Source: Sorghum bicolor
Lineage: Eukaryota; Streptophyta; Magnoliopsida; Poales; Poaceae
Length of the DNA: 64,000 nucleotides
Assembly (NCBI RefSeq): GCF_000003195.3
Contig: NC_012877.2
Location: 20,238,294-20,302,293, forward strand
Direction: 5' to 3'
The position numbers and the translations under genes are program-made. Numbering within the stretch: position 1 is the stretch's first letter; every line of letters starts with the position of its first letter. Of the stretch, positions 1-10,017 are shown one piece after another. Under the pieces are notes generated by a model, which saw nothing but the letters and a program-made list of their open reading frames with translations, was not told the DNA's origin and searched no databases.

Positions 1-810
1 TAGCCCTAATTCTACTATCGGAAACTTGTCCATTTTTTACCTCTCGTCTCACTTTTCCTTTTCTTCGAGGTTCCGGGCACTTGCCCCTTTTTATTTCATC
101 GTATTTTTATTTTTTTTCAGAGCACTCATCCTCCTAGAATAATATAGCAAGTGGTAGTAACCAAGATAACTCAAGCATTTATTTCACAGGGAATAACAGG
201 GTTAGGAAAAAGTTTTTGGCTATTCTCTCCTAGATAGGAGTAGAATAATTTTAGGTAAATCTGGAGATAGAATTGAGTGGATGTATGTGGATGCGTAATT
301 TCAGAGTAGAAGTAGCATGTATGAGTGAACGTGCAAGTGAATCTTGACTTTAACCGCATGACAAGCTCCTAAGGGTCTACACAGCTTGACGACACCCAAA
401 GCTCATAAGCAGTAAAAAGTAAATGTATGGTTCATAGTCTAATAAGCATGTATATATGGCTGTGGTAGGATTTTAAACTCTCATCATACAGGAACTCATC
501 ATGCAACATTTTAAAGATTTTCAAAGATAAAACTCTCCAGAATTCTAGCATCTCTAGGAATAAGATAAACAACAGCTCAACCTTCCCATATCATATCCAT
601 TAATGACTTTGACTTTAGATCAAGTACTCTTCCCAGAAGTTTAGGTTTAGAGCAAATCTTAATTCATGACAGTCATGCCTAAACTTGAGAGAGATTTCAA
701 TTTTGCGAACTAGTCATGGCAGAGCAACTATTCATCATTTCCATGTGAGAGCTTATCATGAGGGTTCAAAGCAAACTTTATATATTTATTTATTTATTTA
801 GCAAACTAAG
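1..810 (-). other. E1 3' non-coding region, distal part
   Basis: No coding sequence. On the minus strand it matches the 3' non-coding region of R (about 61750-62570) and, near its end, that of Z (about 36490-36590). Two short dyads sit at 20-31 and 75-86 (minus-strand forms GGACAAGTTTCC and GGGCAAGTGCCC). The stretch 781-800 is a TTTA-rich microsatellite. The sequence stops at 810 because of the S insertion and resumes at 2057. Confidence 0.7.
806..810. repeat. Target-site duplication of S (CTAAG), left copy
   Basis: CTAAG at 806-810 is repeated exactly at 2052-2056, immediately outside the TGTTG and CAACA ends of the solo LTR. A perfect 5-bp duplication is the expected Ty3/gypsy integration footprint. 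Confidence 0.85.
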
Positions 811-2051
811 TGTTGGGTATTTTAAACGCAAACAGAAAAATCCGCAAGCGCACGGATATCGATGTAGATTTCACCCGGGAGTATTCCAGAGTATCGATTT
901 TCCGCAGGGAACGTGAGTGTACTAAATAAGATCCAAGATCACCCAAGGATAACTATATAATTATTTTTTGTGGGAAGAGAGGAAGTTTCCTGAGAGTTCT
1001 CTAGTTGATCTAAGAATCAAGAATTACTTCAAAGACTATTTATTTCGGGACATCAGAACACTACCCACAGAAAGAGATGAGAAGGGGGCTAGGAAGCTTT
1101 GACTGCGGTCCTACAAACAACGATCCGAACGAGGTGGAATACGTCGACCGTTAGGGCTGTCACTACCCTAGGGCTACCACAACAATCCACAGGATTGGGT
1201 GCAATTCCAGGTAATTGCAAGACTAAACACCACGTCTAATCTATTAATTACTACTCTAGCGTTATAAAGCCTAGAGCACTTGATGCAAGCGGGAATACAA
1301 TAAATAACTTGAATGTAAATAAAAGTAATTAAAGAACTCAGGAATTATGAATTGAAGAACTTGGAGAATGATGAAGAACGAACCATTTGCTGCAAAAGCA
1401 CAATGTTGAGGAAGATCCAACAGATCCGGCTCCTCCGCTCTCCTCTCCTCTTCTCTGTCCCTATTTTCTAGATTACAACTAGAACTAACTAGAACTAGAA
1501 CTAGAGGAACTAGAACTTGAACAAGATGAACTAGAGGGATCCTCTCTACTTGGATGAAGAATTGAAACCCTAACTTTGATTCTATAGAATAGGTATGCTC
1601 TTTAGGGGCCAGGGGGCCTTGCTTATATAGTCATTTCAGATGAATCTAGGCCGTCGGATCAAACCGACATTGATTGAACGGTTATTCTCGATCCTTTAGG
1701 TCGGTGGAGCATGATCCCCGAAGAGGACTCTGATTGGACACCAAAGGGGGGCGGGCGCCCTGGTCTCTCGGGCGGGTGCCCTATGCCAGGCCCCGTTCTG
1801 CCTCCGCTTCGTTCCCGTGGCTTCTGGAGTCTTCTAGATGATAGAAAATTGCGCTTCACGTTAATATCTCTATGTAAACTCGACGTGTGGGCCTTTTCTC
1901 CATATTTCCAAATAACCCCCTGCAGAAATAGACAAACACCAAAACTCGTGGAATTCTGTCAGATAAAACCCTAAGTCTGGGTGTTGGTTGCATTTGGATC
2001 CTTTTCCATGATTAGTTGACGGTTAAATGTGAGCATTAAGGACCGTCAACA
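811..2051 (-). repeat. S: solo LTR inserted in E1
   Basis: This is a 1241-bp LTR with TGTTG/CAACA ends, flanked by a perfect CTAAG duplication and with no internal region. That is the product of recombination between the two LTRs of a former element. Its sense is minus: the 5' end near 2051 begins TGTTGACGGTCCTTAA, the family signature shared with E1, Z, T and R. A TATA box lies at 1622-1629 and paired GC-rich dyads at 1749-1760 and 1770-1781. The sequences outside the duplication join into one stretch collinear with R near 61740-61800, which represents the empty site. Confidence 0.88.
1622..1629 (-). promoter_or_regulatory. TATA box of solo LTR S
   Basis: TATATAAG on the minus strand, followed in the sense direction by the GGCCCC block typical of this LTR family. 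It lies 120-160 bp downstream of two GGGCG-type dyads spaced 21 bp apart. Confidence 0.7.
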
Positions 2052-2056
2052 CTAAG

Positions 2057-2700
2057 CAAAGATATATATATAAGCACAAAATCTTTATTTGGGTTTTTAT
2101 GATTACGCATCTTTTTCTTATTTGAGTAAAGTATAAACGCGAGTAGAAACACTTAGCTTGATAAATGGGGGTGCTCTCCCCCAAGCTAGATTTTGACGTA
2201 ATTTCTTTTGATGTAGCTAGCAGGTGGTGGAGGTGTATTTGAATGTCGGCAGCACCCTGACAGCGATTTAGGATGTCCTCCGTCTGCTAGTCTTCTTTGA
2301 TCCTTGAATTCTGTGGAGCTCAAATAGACAACAAAGCTTTGTGGAACTGGTTAAGTGTTAACATAAAATCTGTTAGCCATTATCATGTTGAGCTTCCTCT
2401 AATAAATATTACTCTCTTTGGTAGGATCATAAATTTATTTTTATATTTTCATTTTTATAGGATACGAATATTTTTATTTTTATGCCACCACAGTTAATGT
2501 ACTTATGGGTTTTATGCCACGAGCATACTCACATGGGGCTTATTATTTTTAAAATTTTTATTTTCTTTTCAAGATAGCATGATCAACTAACAAGCTATTT
2601 AAGGAAATTAAATAATTTAAGGGAAAAGGGAATGCAGAAAGGATAAATATGGATAACTACTGATTTTACCTTTCGGTGAGGGTTCAATGTTTTAAGTATT
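2057..2700 (-). other. E1 3' non-coding region, proximal part
   Basis: Continuation of E1 after the S insertion. It aligns by eye with 61140-61740 of R on the opposite strand. The match includes the purine run AGCTTGGGGGAG followed by AGCACCCC (plus-strand complement near 2165-2190), which resembles an internal polypurine tract with a small GGGGG/CCCCC hairpin. AT-rich microsatellite sequence occurs at 2061-2072. No gene is seen. Confidence 0.65.
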
Positions 2701-4544
2701 CTGAACAAGACTTCTCACCATGTTCATTCTTTAGGTGCGTCATTTGATTCAGGTGTGGACCTTGACGTCTGCACCTCATGATACGATGTCACACATGTTC
2801 TTCGTTTGCCCAGCAGTTCGAAGTGCGGCGTTGGCAGCATCCTGCTCAGTGTGTTTGTGCTTGTAGATCCAGGTCCTTCACTTGGTGGAGTCTGGGAGTT
2901 GGAAACTCCTCTATGTTTTGCTCGAAGTGTACCTGCTCATAGAGACAAGGTAGAGATCAAGTGCATGGGCCCTGTTGGTGGAAAACACCAACATAACCAA
3001 AAGTGTATTTGTTCTTCTCTAACCTTAAGCATAGTGAGCAAGACAAAGTTGATGGATAATAAGATCATGAGTGTAGCATTTAAAACATTTGTCAGATCAG
3101 ATCGCTCAACCTAATGGAAAGAAAATCTATCTATATTTATGTTTATTATATATATATATATCTTCCAAAGATTGAGTGTGCAACATTTTAGCTCATATGA
3201 TTAGGAGTGTGGGATCACAAAGGTGGAAGGACTAAGCATGTTGAATCGATTGGGTTGGTTAATCTAGAGTTGTAAATCATACATGTTTGTCTCTTTTAGT
3301 CATATGAACGCCAGAACCAAGGAGAAGCTTAAAAAAGTGATAGTCAAGTACCTTAAGATGTTACCTTACTTGAAGACTGATGGTACAGTATCACCTTGTG
3401 GAAGCTTTCCTTTCTTAACGGTTGTGCATCGTGTTTGTGGCACCCTCCATGGATCATCTCTTATGAGCTATGTCTTCCTTGTGTAAATTGTTAAACTTCA
3501 TGTGTCTCTCTCTTTCTCTCCAATGTGAGTTTATCTTAGGACTTCCCAGGTCGATATTGAGAGTTTTCCTGTAGGGGTTAGTCCAACAAAATATCCAATA
3601 TCTACTATAGCATACTATCGGCTCAAAAATCAACCTAGACACCATGTCTAATTTGATTTAGGAGGACATTTTAACCTAAGCACCATGCTTGATTTAAAAT
3701 CCCTTGGATGTAAGATCATCATTCCTAAACTAAGCACCATGCTTATTTAAGAGATAAATGAAACTACTCCAAACCTAGTCATATACTAAAGCGAATAAAG
3801 GTAGCATGAGAGCATTTATAGAGATCTACTCAAGTGGAGATGAAGTAGTGTGATTAGTATTTAACAAATTGAGCATGTCTCAAAGGTAGGGACGACCAAC
3901 ATAGCAACATGGCAAAAGGATGTTTTTATGTAAAGTACTCCCCCAAGCTTGAATTCTGCAAAATTCATGTTTGGATGAATTTATTTCAATGTTGTATGAT
4001 GATTGGTTGGACATACCTTGTGCTTGTCGTTCATCCGATCTTCTTGCTCCAATCCTAGAAAGGTTAGTGACAAGAATACCCGAAGGAATATTTTTATAAG
4101 TATCCTTATATGCTCAATACACAAGGTAATGTTGCAAATAATTAAAAGCTCACGTTACGATCTGATCAGTGCTTATTTTAGGACACTAAGCTTGTCCTTG
4201 GGAAACCATCAATTTATGTCGGTGAAGTGGTTTCCCCTCCAACGCTGACCTATATCAAGATCAACTCAACGAGATCTGCAATATTTATTATAGACATATG
4301 CATCGACAACCGCCCTTTTAAAATTTTTATAAATAGAAAGGAAGAGGGGGTTGGAGATCTCAAATGTGGTGATGTTGGAGAGACCAATAGATTGGGAAGA
4401 TGTTGCATATGAGCATTGAGTAAACGAAGTGGCTATGAAATAAATTCCATGCTCGTTAATGTTATCTCATCTCCAATCTGAATGTTCGGAGTTTCTCAGG
4501 GATATAAATGCTAGGAGACTTTCTGCTCATTAAATCAATCAAAT
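2701..4544 (-). other. E1 internal region, no recognisable gene
   Basis: About 1.8 kb between the end of gag and the conserved 3' block, where pro and pol would be expected. The longest frames on either strand are about 100 codons and none resembles a retroelement domain. Visible features are AT-rich tracts, a TATATA run near 3150, a CT-rich patch near 3505-3520 and a second purine run near 3945 (CTTGGGGGAG on the minus strand). Either pol was deleted and replaced, or this is non-coding filler typical of non-autonomous elements. Confidence 0.5.
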
Positions 4545-5141
4545 TCAAAGCTTCACTAGCAGACAGGCGGTGGAAGGATCCTCCAGAGGCCGCATTAAGG
4601 GTTTGCTTATTTTCCCTACTAAGGCCCTTAAAAAGTGAATTAGAAGAACTTCTTTTGGAATAGAAAGATTTGGGCCAGTGAGAGTAAGGTCAATAAAGCG
4701 GTCCCATGATTCGCCAAGAGATTCTTCTTCTAGTTGTCTAAAAGAAAGAATCTCGATCCAAAGATCCGCCACTTTGGAGATCGGAAAATATTTAAAAAGA
4801 AAACTATTGTATAGCTCCTTCCAATCTCCATGAGTACTTCCTATGTTGAGTTTATACCAATGTCTAGCTTTTCCCGTTAAAGAGAACGGAAAGAGCTTCC
4901 ATTTAAGGGTCTCATTGGACATGCCCTCAATGCGAAGGAGGTCACAAACTCGATAAAACTCTCTTAGGTGTGTGTATGGGTTTTCCTCACCTTCTCCTGA
5001 GAAAGGTTGTTTTTCAACAGATTCTATGTATTCGGGGTCTATCTCAAAACTAGATGTCATGATAGGCTTTGAAGATTTTGGTGGTTCGAGATGTGTGCCC
5101 GTAGGTCTATGAAACTGATAGATAGACATGTTTGCATTCAT
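4545..5141 (-). pseudogene. gag: E1 gag (retrotransposon capsid), truncated
   Basis: The frame opens upstream at 5201, but the methionine at 5141 (MNANMSIYQF) aligns with the gag start of Z and T (MENQDSKSIYQF), so I prefer it. The body has the retrotransposon gag capsid signature: FSGEGEENPYTHLREF, then LKWKLFPFSLTGKARHWY, then a helical block ending in a GPNL motif. It stops about 200 codons in, where Z gag continues, and recognisable capsid-like sequence runs slightly past the stop, so it is broken. No zinc knuckle is visible. It is more similar to Z and V gag than to R gag, although the 3' region of E1 is R-like. Confidence 0.75.
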
Positions 5142-5276
5142 GATAGACCAGAGATCAAGGATTAGATAAGAATAAAGAATAGCAGAGATAAGGCAAAGCA
5201 TAAAAGGAAAAATATATTTTTTTTTATTTTTTTAGAAAATGATTAAGCTAGTTCGTAGTCAACTCAGCAACCGTCT

Positions 5277-5293
5277 CCCTGGCAACGGCGCCA
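5277..5293 (-). other. E1 primer-binding site, tRNA-Asp type
   Basis: The minus strand reads TGGCGCCGTTGCCAGGG, complementary with one mismatch to the 3' end of plant tRNA-Asp(GUC) as I recall it (CCCCGGCAACGGCGCCA). It sits eight bases beyond the LTR end. Confidence 0.8.
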
Positions 5294-5301
5294 AAAAAGC
5301 T

Positions 5302-6625
5302 TGTTGACACTTGCTAACAACACTGAATACTAGGTTGTCATCCCCAGCATGGCACTAGAGTGTACTATGTTATTTATATGCACACAAATAAATCCACAAG
5401 CGCACGGATACCATTGTAGCTTTTACCCGGTTAAAGGTTTTATCGTATCCATAGGGAAACGGGAGAACCAACTACGCTCTAACTTAACCAAGATAGATAG
5501 ATAGGTGTAAATAGGAAAGATGGTAGAATTGAATAAGAACAATAATAAAGGTAAAATGATAATGGGGGAATATAAAGTAGAGCAATCTAATATATGGGCG
5601 ATAAAAGGAGAATAGAGAGGATAACTAGGGTTTCTCTACTTCAAAGGGGTATGTCTGTCTGTGGCGTACCATAAGTATAAAACAACATAGAGGATGCTTA
5701 TACCTAAGGTCGAGGACTCCTACCAGTCCTGCTAACGGGAGGTGGACTACAGAGGACCATCGTAGCTGTCACCTACGTGGCCTACCACGCGATCCAGCTA
5801 ACAGGGGATATCCACAAGAAATCTAGGTCTAAGCACCACGCTTACACCTATACTACAACTATCACCTATAGCGTCCTATAGATTAAAGTACTCAAAAGAG
5901 TTGTGAACCAGAACATACATGGATAGTAATTGCATAATGAGATAAAAAGTAGATTCCCAGAGTCATCCCATGAGCAAGCTTGATTAGAGCTTGATCATGG
6001 CGAAGTACAACCGGAGGAAGAACGGACAGGCCGGCCTCTCCTCCAATCCTCCCTCGCTCTCCATCGTGCTACTATCTAGATCTACTCTAGTTTAGAGAAG
6101 AGAGGAGAGCTCTCATCTTCAAACCCTAGCTTTTGCTTTATCTATGAATAATGAATAGGGATTCAGAGGTGCCTTCTCTAGGGGCCAGGGGCCCTGCTTA
6201 TATAGCCCCCTCAAATGAACGTGGGCCGTCGGATCAAACCAACCTTAATCGCACGGTTTTCCTTGATCCTCAAAGGCGGTGGAGCATAATCCTCGAGGCG
6301 GAGCCTGATTGGTGGAAAAAGTAGGGCGGGCGCCCAAGGGGGAGGGCGGGCGCCCTGCCCCCAGGCCCGCTCGGCCTCCCGTTCGTTCCCGTGGCTTTTG
6401 GACTCTTCTAGATGATAGAAAATTATCGCACATGTTAATATCTCTATGTAAACCTGATGTGTGGGCCTTTCCTCCATGTTTCGTGATAACCCCCTACAGA
6501 AATAGACAAACACCAAAACTCGTGGAATTCTGTCAGATAAAACCCTAAGTTTGGGTGTTGGTTGCATTTGGATCATTTTCTTTGTTTATTTGATAATTAA
6601 ATTTGATACTTAAGGACCGTCAACA
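5302..6625 (-). repeat. E1 5' LTR
   Basis: A 1324-bp LTR in minus orientation, bounded by TGTTG at 5302 and CAACA ending at 6625. Its sense start is TGTTGACGGTCCTTAAGT, like Z and R. It contains a TATA box at 6197-6204 (TATATAAG, minus) and two GGGCGCCCGCCC dyads (sense) at 6324-6335 and 6344-6355. The segment just before the primer-binding site shares the motif GCTGGGGATGACAAC with the R LTR. Confidence 0.82.
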
Positions 6626-7195
6626 CTCGGGGATGTAACCGACGTCGCAGAACGTAGCGCTACCCGACTCCTTCGTGATGTAGAACTACCTTTTGTACCA
6701 CTCGGTGAGGGAGGTGTTCCATGGGCAGCTGAGGTACCGGTTCTTCATGCCATCACAAAGATTGAGGTATACTCCACCTACAATCTTGGAGCCTCCAACT
6801 GCTCCCTTCTTCCTTAAATAGAACAGACAACGGAAAAGATCGTAATGTGGCTCAATACCAACAAATGCCTCATAGAGGTGAATAAAGGTCGCCACGAGCA
6901 AAATGGATTTCGGGTGCAGGTTGTAGATCCCGATATCATAGTAAATAAGTAAACCTTGAAGAAAAGGATGAACTGGAACCCCAAATCCCCTCTTGAAAAA
7001 ATCCTCAATAATGACAATCTCACCAGCGTGGGGATCTGGGTAGCTTTCCCCTTTCGGTGCCCTCCAGCCATCGAGCTCCTGGTCGTGCACAAGCCCCATC
7101 TCGACGAGGTCGTTGAGGGACCTCGTAGTGCTCCGAGATTTCTTCCACTCCTTGGCCATCATCTCGGCCCTTTTCTTCGAGTCACTCTTCACCAT
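6626..7195 (-). pseudogene. W antisense ORF, putative 'gypsy-type transposon' domain protein
   Basis: A 169-codon frame runs from the ATG at 7195 to a TAG at 6686-6688, beyond which similar sequence continues to the E1 junction, so the gene is interrupted. The charged N-terminus (KKRAEMMAKEWKKS) is followed by a conserved-looking globular part with LNDLVEMGLV, HAGEIVIIEDFFKRGFGVP, FLQGLLIYYDI and PHYDLFRCLFYLR. This pattern matches the plant domain described as putative gypsy-type transposon or Transposase_28 (PF04195, from memory). Its molecular function is unknown to me. It lies antisense to W, in the same slot that holds the plant-mobile-domain gene in X and Y. Confidence 0.65.
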
Positions 7196-7612
7196 TTCTT
7201 CTGCACGAAAGGTTTTGAAGTGGGTCTCGGGGGGTTGCTGGTGCTAAGGAAGATGAAGAAAGGAGGCAGCAAGGGATGCTGGTATGCAACTGCTAGGTAA
7301 AGAACAAAGATATGCCACAGGCTCTTTATAACTACAAGCCCACCTTTCCAACTTCCCGCATTCTGGGGAAGTGTGCGGCCTTTGCGGCGGTAGCGGCGTT
7401 TTGGTTTTCTAGATTTGTCGTAGTAAATCCGGTGGCCTTTTTTAAACTAATTGTTGGTTTCCTTTTCTTGATCCGCGCAATGAGCGGCTAGGTAGTTCGT
7501 AGGAACTACTTTTTATGCGACAGACTGACAAAATTGCAGGATGCCCCATCACATCGCAAATTAATGCGGCGAAGGGACGTTTTTAAAAGCCAAGTAAATA
7601 ATTTGTTTGGTT
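7196..7612. other. W spacer upstream of the antisense ORF
   Basis: No gene. A minus-strand TATA-like TTATAAAG at 7323-7330 lies about 130 bp upstream of the antisense ATG at 7195, comparable to the TATA-to-ATG spacing of the antisense gene in X. A GC-rich patch (GCGGCGGTAGCGGCG) follows near 7380. Confidence 0.45.
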
Positions 7613-8058
7613 TGTTCGAAAGTCTGGGGCCTGTACCGACCACCGAGCATGATACGCTCGAGGACTCGTCGACCAGCCCATTTGAAAGTCTAGGTACTGT
7701 ACCGACCACCGAGCATGATGCGCTCGGGGACTCGTCGACCAACCCATTTGAAAGTCTGGGGACTGTACTGACCACCGAGCATGATACGCTCGGGGACTGG
7801 TCGACCAGCCCGCTCATTTGAATGTCTGGGGACTATACCGACCACCGAGAATAATACGCTCAGGGACTGGTCGACCAGCCCGCTCATTTGAAAGTCTGGG
7901 GACTGTACCGACCACCGAGCATGATACGCTCGGGGACAGGTCGACCAGCCCACTCATTTGAAAATCTGGGGACTGTACCGACCATCAAGCATGATACGCT
8001 CGGGGACTGGTCGACCATCCTGCTCCATTGCAAACAAGTGTGATATGCTCGAGGACTG
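7613..8058. repeat. W minisatellite, about 66-70 bp unit, 6.5 copies
   Basis: Successive units begin near 7613, 7680, 7748, 7817, 7887, 7957 and 8027. Each contains GAAAGTCTGGGGACTGTACC, then ACCACCGAGCATGATACGCT, then CGGGGACTGGTCGACC. Units differ by point changes and by a short terminal block (GCTCA) present only in the later copies, which gives two unit lengths. Each unit has an inverted-repeat core (CGAGCATGATACGCTCG) and the palindrome GGTCGACC. There are no unique spacers, so it is a tandem array and not CRISPR-like. Confidence 0.85.
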
Positions 8059-8257
8059 GTAAATTCAATTGCATAACGTCCGACTCGGTAATTTTAATTT
8101 TTTAGACCTTCTTACAAGGCTTATACTTTGCCTTCCAACAAGCTCAGGGACTACATTGGTACGATGCATCTCAGTTTTAGCATTTCTATGAAGGATTTCC
8201 TTTTTAGACCCTGGCATCACGTGACTACATCACCTATTACCAGGCTTGGGGACTAAG

Positions 8258-8997
8258 TGGGCACACTACACTTTGCAGTGAATCTGCTTGCTTTTTGAGA
8301 AGCTATACTTTTCTGAAAAGTAAAGTGGGCACACTTCATTAGGAAAAAAATCTTTTTTGTTTAAGAGCACCATGCATTCTTCGAACAACCTACTTCTTTG
8401 ATGTCAACGTTGATCAACTGTCTTTTGAGTTGGTTAAAATACCGTTGTAATTGTTTGGGCGACTTTCATGCTGATCGAAGATGTCAAGTCTTGCTGGTCG
8501 AAGAAGCTCAAGACGGCGTGTTACATCATAATACATGGAGCTCGGGGACTAGCTTTGGGGGTATAAAACCCTATACCCTCACGAGACAGTTCAAAGCTTG
8601 ATCCAACTGCTCGGAGTTTCGCGCAAGGAAACAAGACGTGGAGATCAAGCAGGATTCTAGTCGGTTAGAATAGGAATTGATATCATGTTATCTATGGAAA
8701 TTGTAACCGACTAGGATTAGTTTCTAGATTTGTAACCCTGCCCTCCGGACTATATAAAGAGAGGCAAGGGATCCCCCTTACACAACTCAACTCAACTCAA
8801 CACAACACAATTCGATCCATAGCAATACAATCAGACGCAGGACATAGGTACTACGCCCACACGGCGGCCGAACCTGGTTAAAATCCTTGTCTGTGTCGTG
8901 CGTCACCATCAAGTTCGTAGCTTGTGCACCTGTCTGCCGATAAAATACTACCGTGGGTATACCCCCAAGGTAGACTGCCGACTAGCTTTCGTCGACA
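8258..8997 (+). repeat. W 3' LTR, probable
   Basis: The right end (GTCGACA at 8997) is supported by the LINE reading frame resuming immediately afterwards. The left end is a guess: TGGGCACAC at 8258 follows a purine-rich GGCTTGGGGACTAAG that would serve as the polypurine tract. A clear TATA box (TATATAAA, 8751-8758) is followed by CAACTCAACTCAAC repeats, the probable leader, near 8784-8805. The element could begin further left, within or before the minisatellite. Confidence 0.5.
8751..8758 (+). promoter_or_regulatory. TATA box of the W LTR
   Basis: TATATAAA in a GC-rich context (CCCTCCGGAC upstream), about 30 bp before the CAACTCAACT repeats. It orients the LTR on the plus strand. Confidence 0.65.
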
Positions 8998-9242
8998 ACA
9001 CCATCCCACACCTCACTAATAGTTTTACCCTGCTGTTCATTAATAACATAAAGTGGCCCAAACAAAATAGCTGGACGAGTATTACCTATCCAAATGTCCT
9101 CCCAAAACCTAACTTTCTTTCCATTGCCCACAATCTATTTCACGCCCATATGGGCAGCTTGTGCAGCCCAGAGCACCCCTTTCCAAAAAGGGGATGCCCC
9201 AACTTCTGAACAACAAAAGATATTAGGATTCTTGGTTTTATA
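8998..9242 (-). pseudogene. L: LINE reverse transcriptase C-terminal piece, split from 43050
   Basis: The minus-strand translation has [20 protein letters not shown], one in-frame stop, then [15 protein letters not shown] and [15 protein letters not shown]. This is the region after the polymerase in plant L1-like ORF2 proteins (the zf-RVT neighbourhood). The frame joins directly to the end of the L fragment at 43050 if Y and one CTTAG copy are removed. It ends at 8998 where W was inserted, so the true LINE 3' end is outside the window. Confidence 0.82.
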
Positions 9243-9247
9243 CTTAG
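9243..9247. repeat. Target-site duplication of Y (CTTAG), left copy
   Basis: CTTAG at 9243-9247 and again at 43045-43049, directly outside the two Y LTRs. The perfect match across nearly 34 kb, plus the rejoining LINE frame, fixes the limits of Y. Confidence 0.92.
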
Positions 9248-9971
9248 TGTTGACACCGGTTTTGGACACGTATCTTTTGATACACGCCTGGAGTTAATGG
9301 GATGTAGATCGGCAGATGGAGCAATGGTGACTAGTCTACAAGGGAGTTGTCGATAAAGGTTGTTGCCGATGGGAAACAGCCGAATATGACCAAGTCCGGA
9401 AGTGGTGACGTATTTGTGCCGATGACAAGTGCTGGTGTTTGCCGATGGCTGTAACAGGTAGTCTGCCGATGACTCTAAAAAAAGCGCGGAGGTTGCCGAT
9501 TGATTTATGGCAGTGTCCTGATCGGTTACGGGGGATGGTTTAATGTTTTCCTTAGTTATTAGGATTTGTTTTGTATACGAATTCTGTTTAATTTGGAATT
9601 CGAGTCCTAGTCGTGTCTGGTTATAGCTCTTTGGACAAGGTATAAATGTAGAACCTAGGGCAATGTAATGAGATATCTATCAATCAATCAATCACAAGTT
9701 TTTACTCATATTCCAGCATCTACTTTTCGATGACTTCGTCATATTTTCCTTTTACTACGAGTTTTTAGGAATTCGTCGAGTCAAACTCGGTGTGTTCTCG
9801 AGTTCCGTGTGAGCACCTCTTGGCCGTGACATCCGAGCGCATCGCTGTTGTCGGGGCCAAAGTGTTCGAGTTACCACCTTCGTCGATTGCAAGGTCAAAT
9901 CGGCCGGCACGCCTTAACGTTTGAAGCGGATATTAGCCCTTTGTGTTTGCAGATCAGCCTCTGCACCAACA
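9248..9971 (+). repeat. Y 5' LTR
   Basis: 724 bp with TGTTG/CAACA ends. TATA box TATAAATG at 9641-9648. It pairs with the LTR at 42322-43044 and is the inverse of the two X LTRs. The hexamer GCCGAT/ATCGGC occurs about seven times in it. Confidence 0.92.
9641..9648 (+). promoter_or_regulatory. TATA box of the Y 5' LTR
   Basis: TATAAATG preceded by CTTTGGACAAGG. The same box is at 42715-42722 in the 3' LTR, and inverted in both X LTRs only as a degraded form (TATAAATG replaced in the B and C copies by a CATTTATACC context). Confidence 0.65.
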
Positions 9972-9978
9972 CATCTTT

Positions 9979-9996
9979 TGGCACGCCCGGTGGAAC
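9979..9996 (+). other. Y primer-binding site
   Basis: TGGCACGCCCGGTGGAAC, seven bases after the LTR end; X has TGGCTCGCCCAGTGGGAC in the same place. From memory this resembles the tRNA-Arg-type sites of Tat elements, with several mismatches. It clearly differs from the tRNA-Asp type used by Z, T, R and E1. Confidence 0.6.
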
Positions 9997-10017
9997 AGAT
10001 TCAAGATCCAGATCAAT

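Larger units (their letters stand above)
1..6625 (-). mobile_element. E1: Athila-like LTR retrotransposon lacking pol, partial
   Basis: Read on the minus strand this is a 5' LTR (5302-6625), a tRNA-Asp-type primer-binding site (5277-5293), a gag fragment and then a long non-coding tract running off the left edge. Its 3' non-coding part (1-810 and 2057-2700) is collinear with 61130-62600 of element R, so the 3' LTR should lie roughly 700 bp beyond position 1. No protease, reverse transcriptase or integrase is visible. It appears inserted into W, with CTCGG (6626-6630) as the flanking pentamer; the other target copy is outside the window. A solo LTR (S) was inserted into it later. Confidence 0.75.
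6626..8997 (+). mobile_element. W: 3' end of a Tat-like LTR retrotransposon
   Basis: The order is an antisense gene (minus), a minisatellite, and a plus-oriented LTR ending in GTCGACA at 8997, where the LINE reading frame of L begins. An antisense ORF between pol and the 3' LTR is the arrangement I associate with Tat-lineage gypsy elements. W's gag-pol is not in the window because E1 interrupts it at 6625. W sits inside L, because the L protein frame is cut in mid-domain at its edge. Confidence 0.6.

Noticed and set aside
3283..3486. Possible small gene after an AG acceptor-like site
   Set aside because: 67 codons, no partner exon or domain recognised; kept only as an open question.
6814..7300. 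Overlapping ORFs in other frames near the W antisense gene
   Set aside because: They lack the domain pattern of the 6686-7195 frame and are treated as shadows.
7613..8058. Regular repeats resembling a CRISPR array
   Set aside because: Whole units are repeated with no unique spacers, and the context is a plant retrotransposon.
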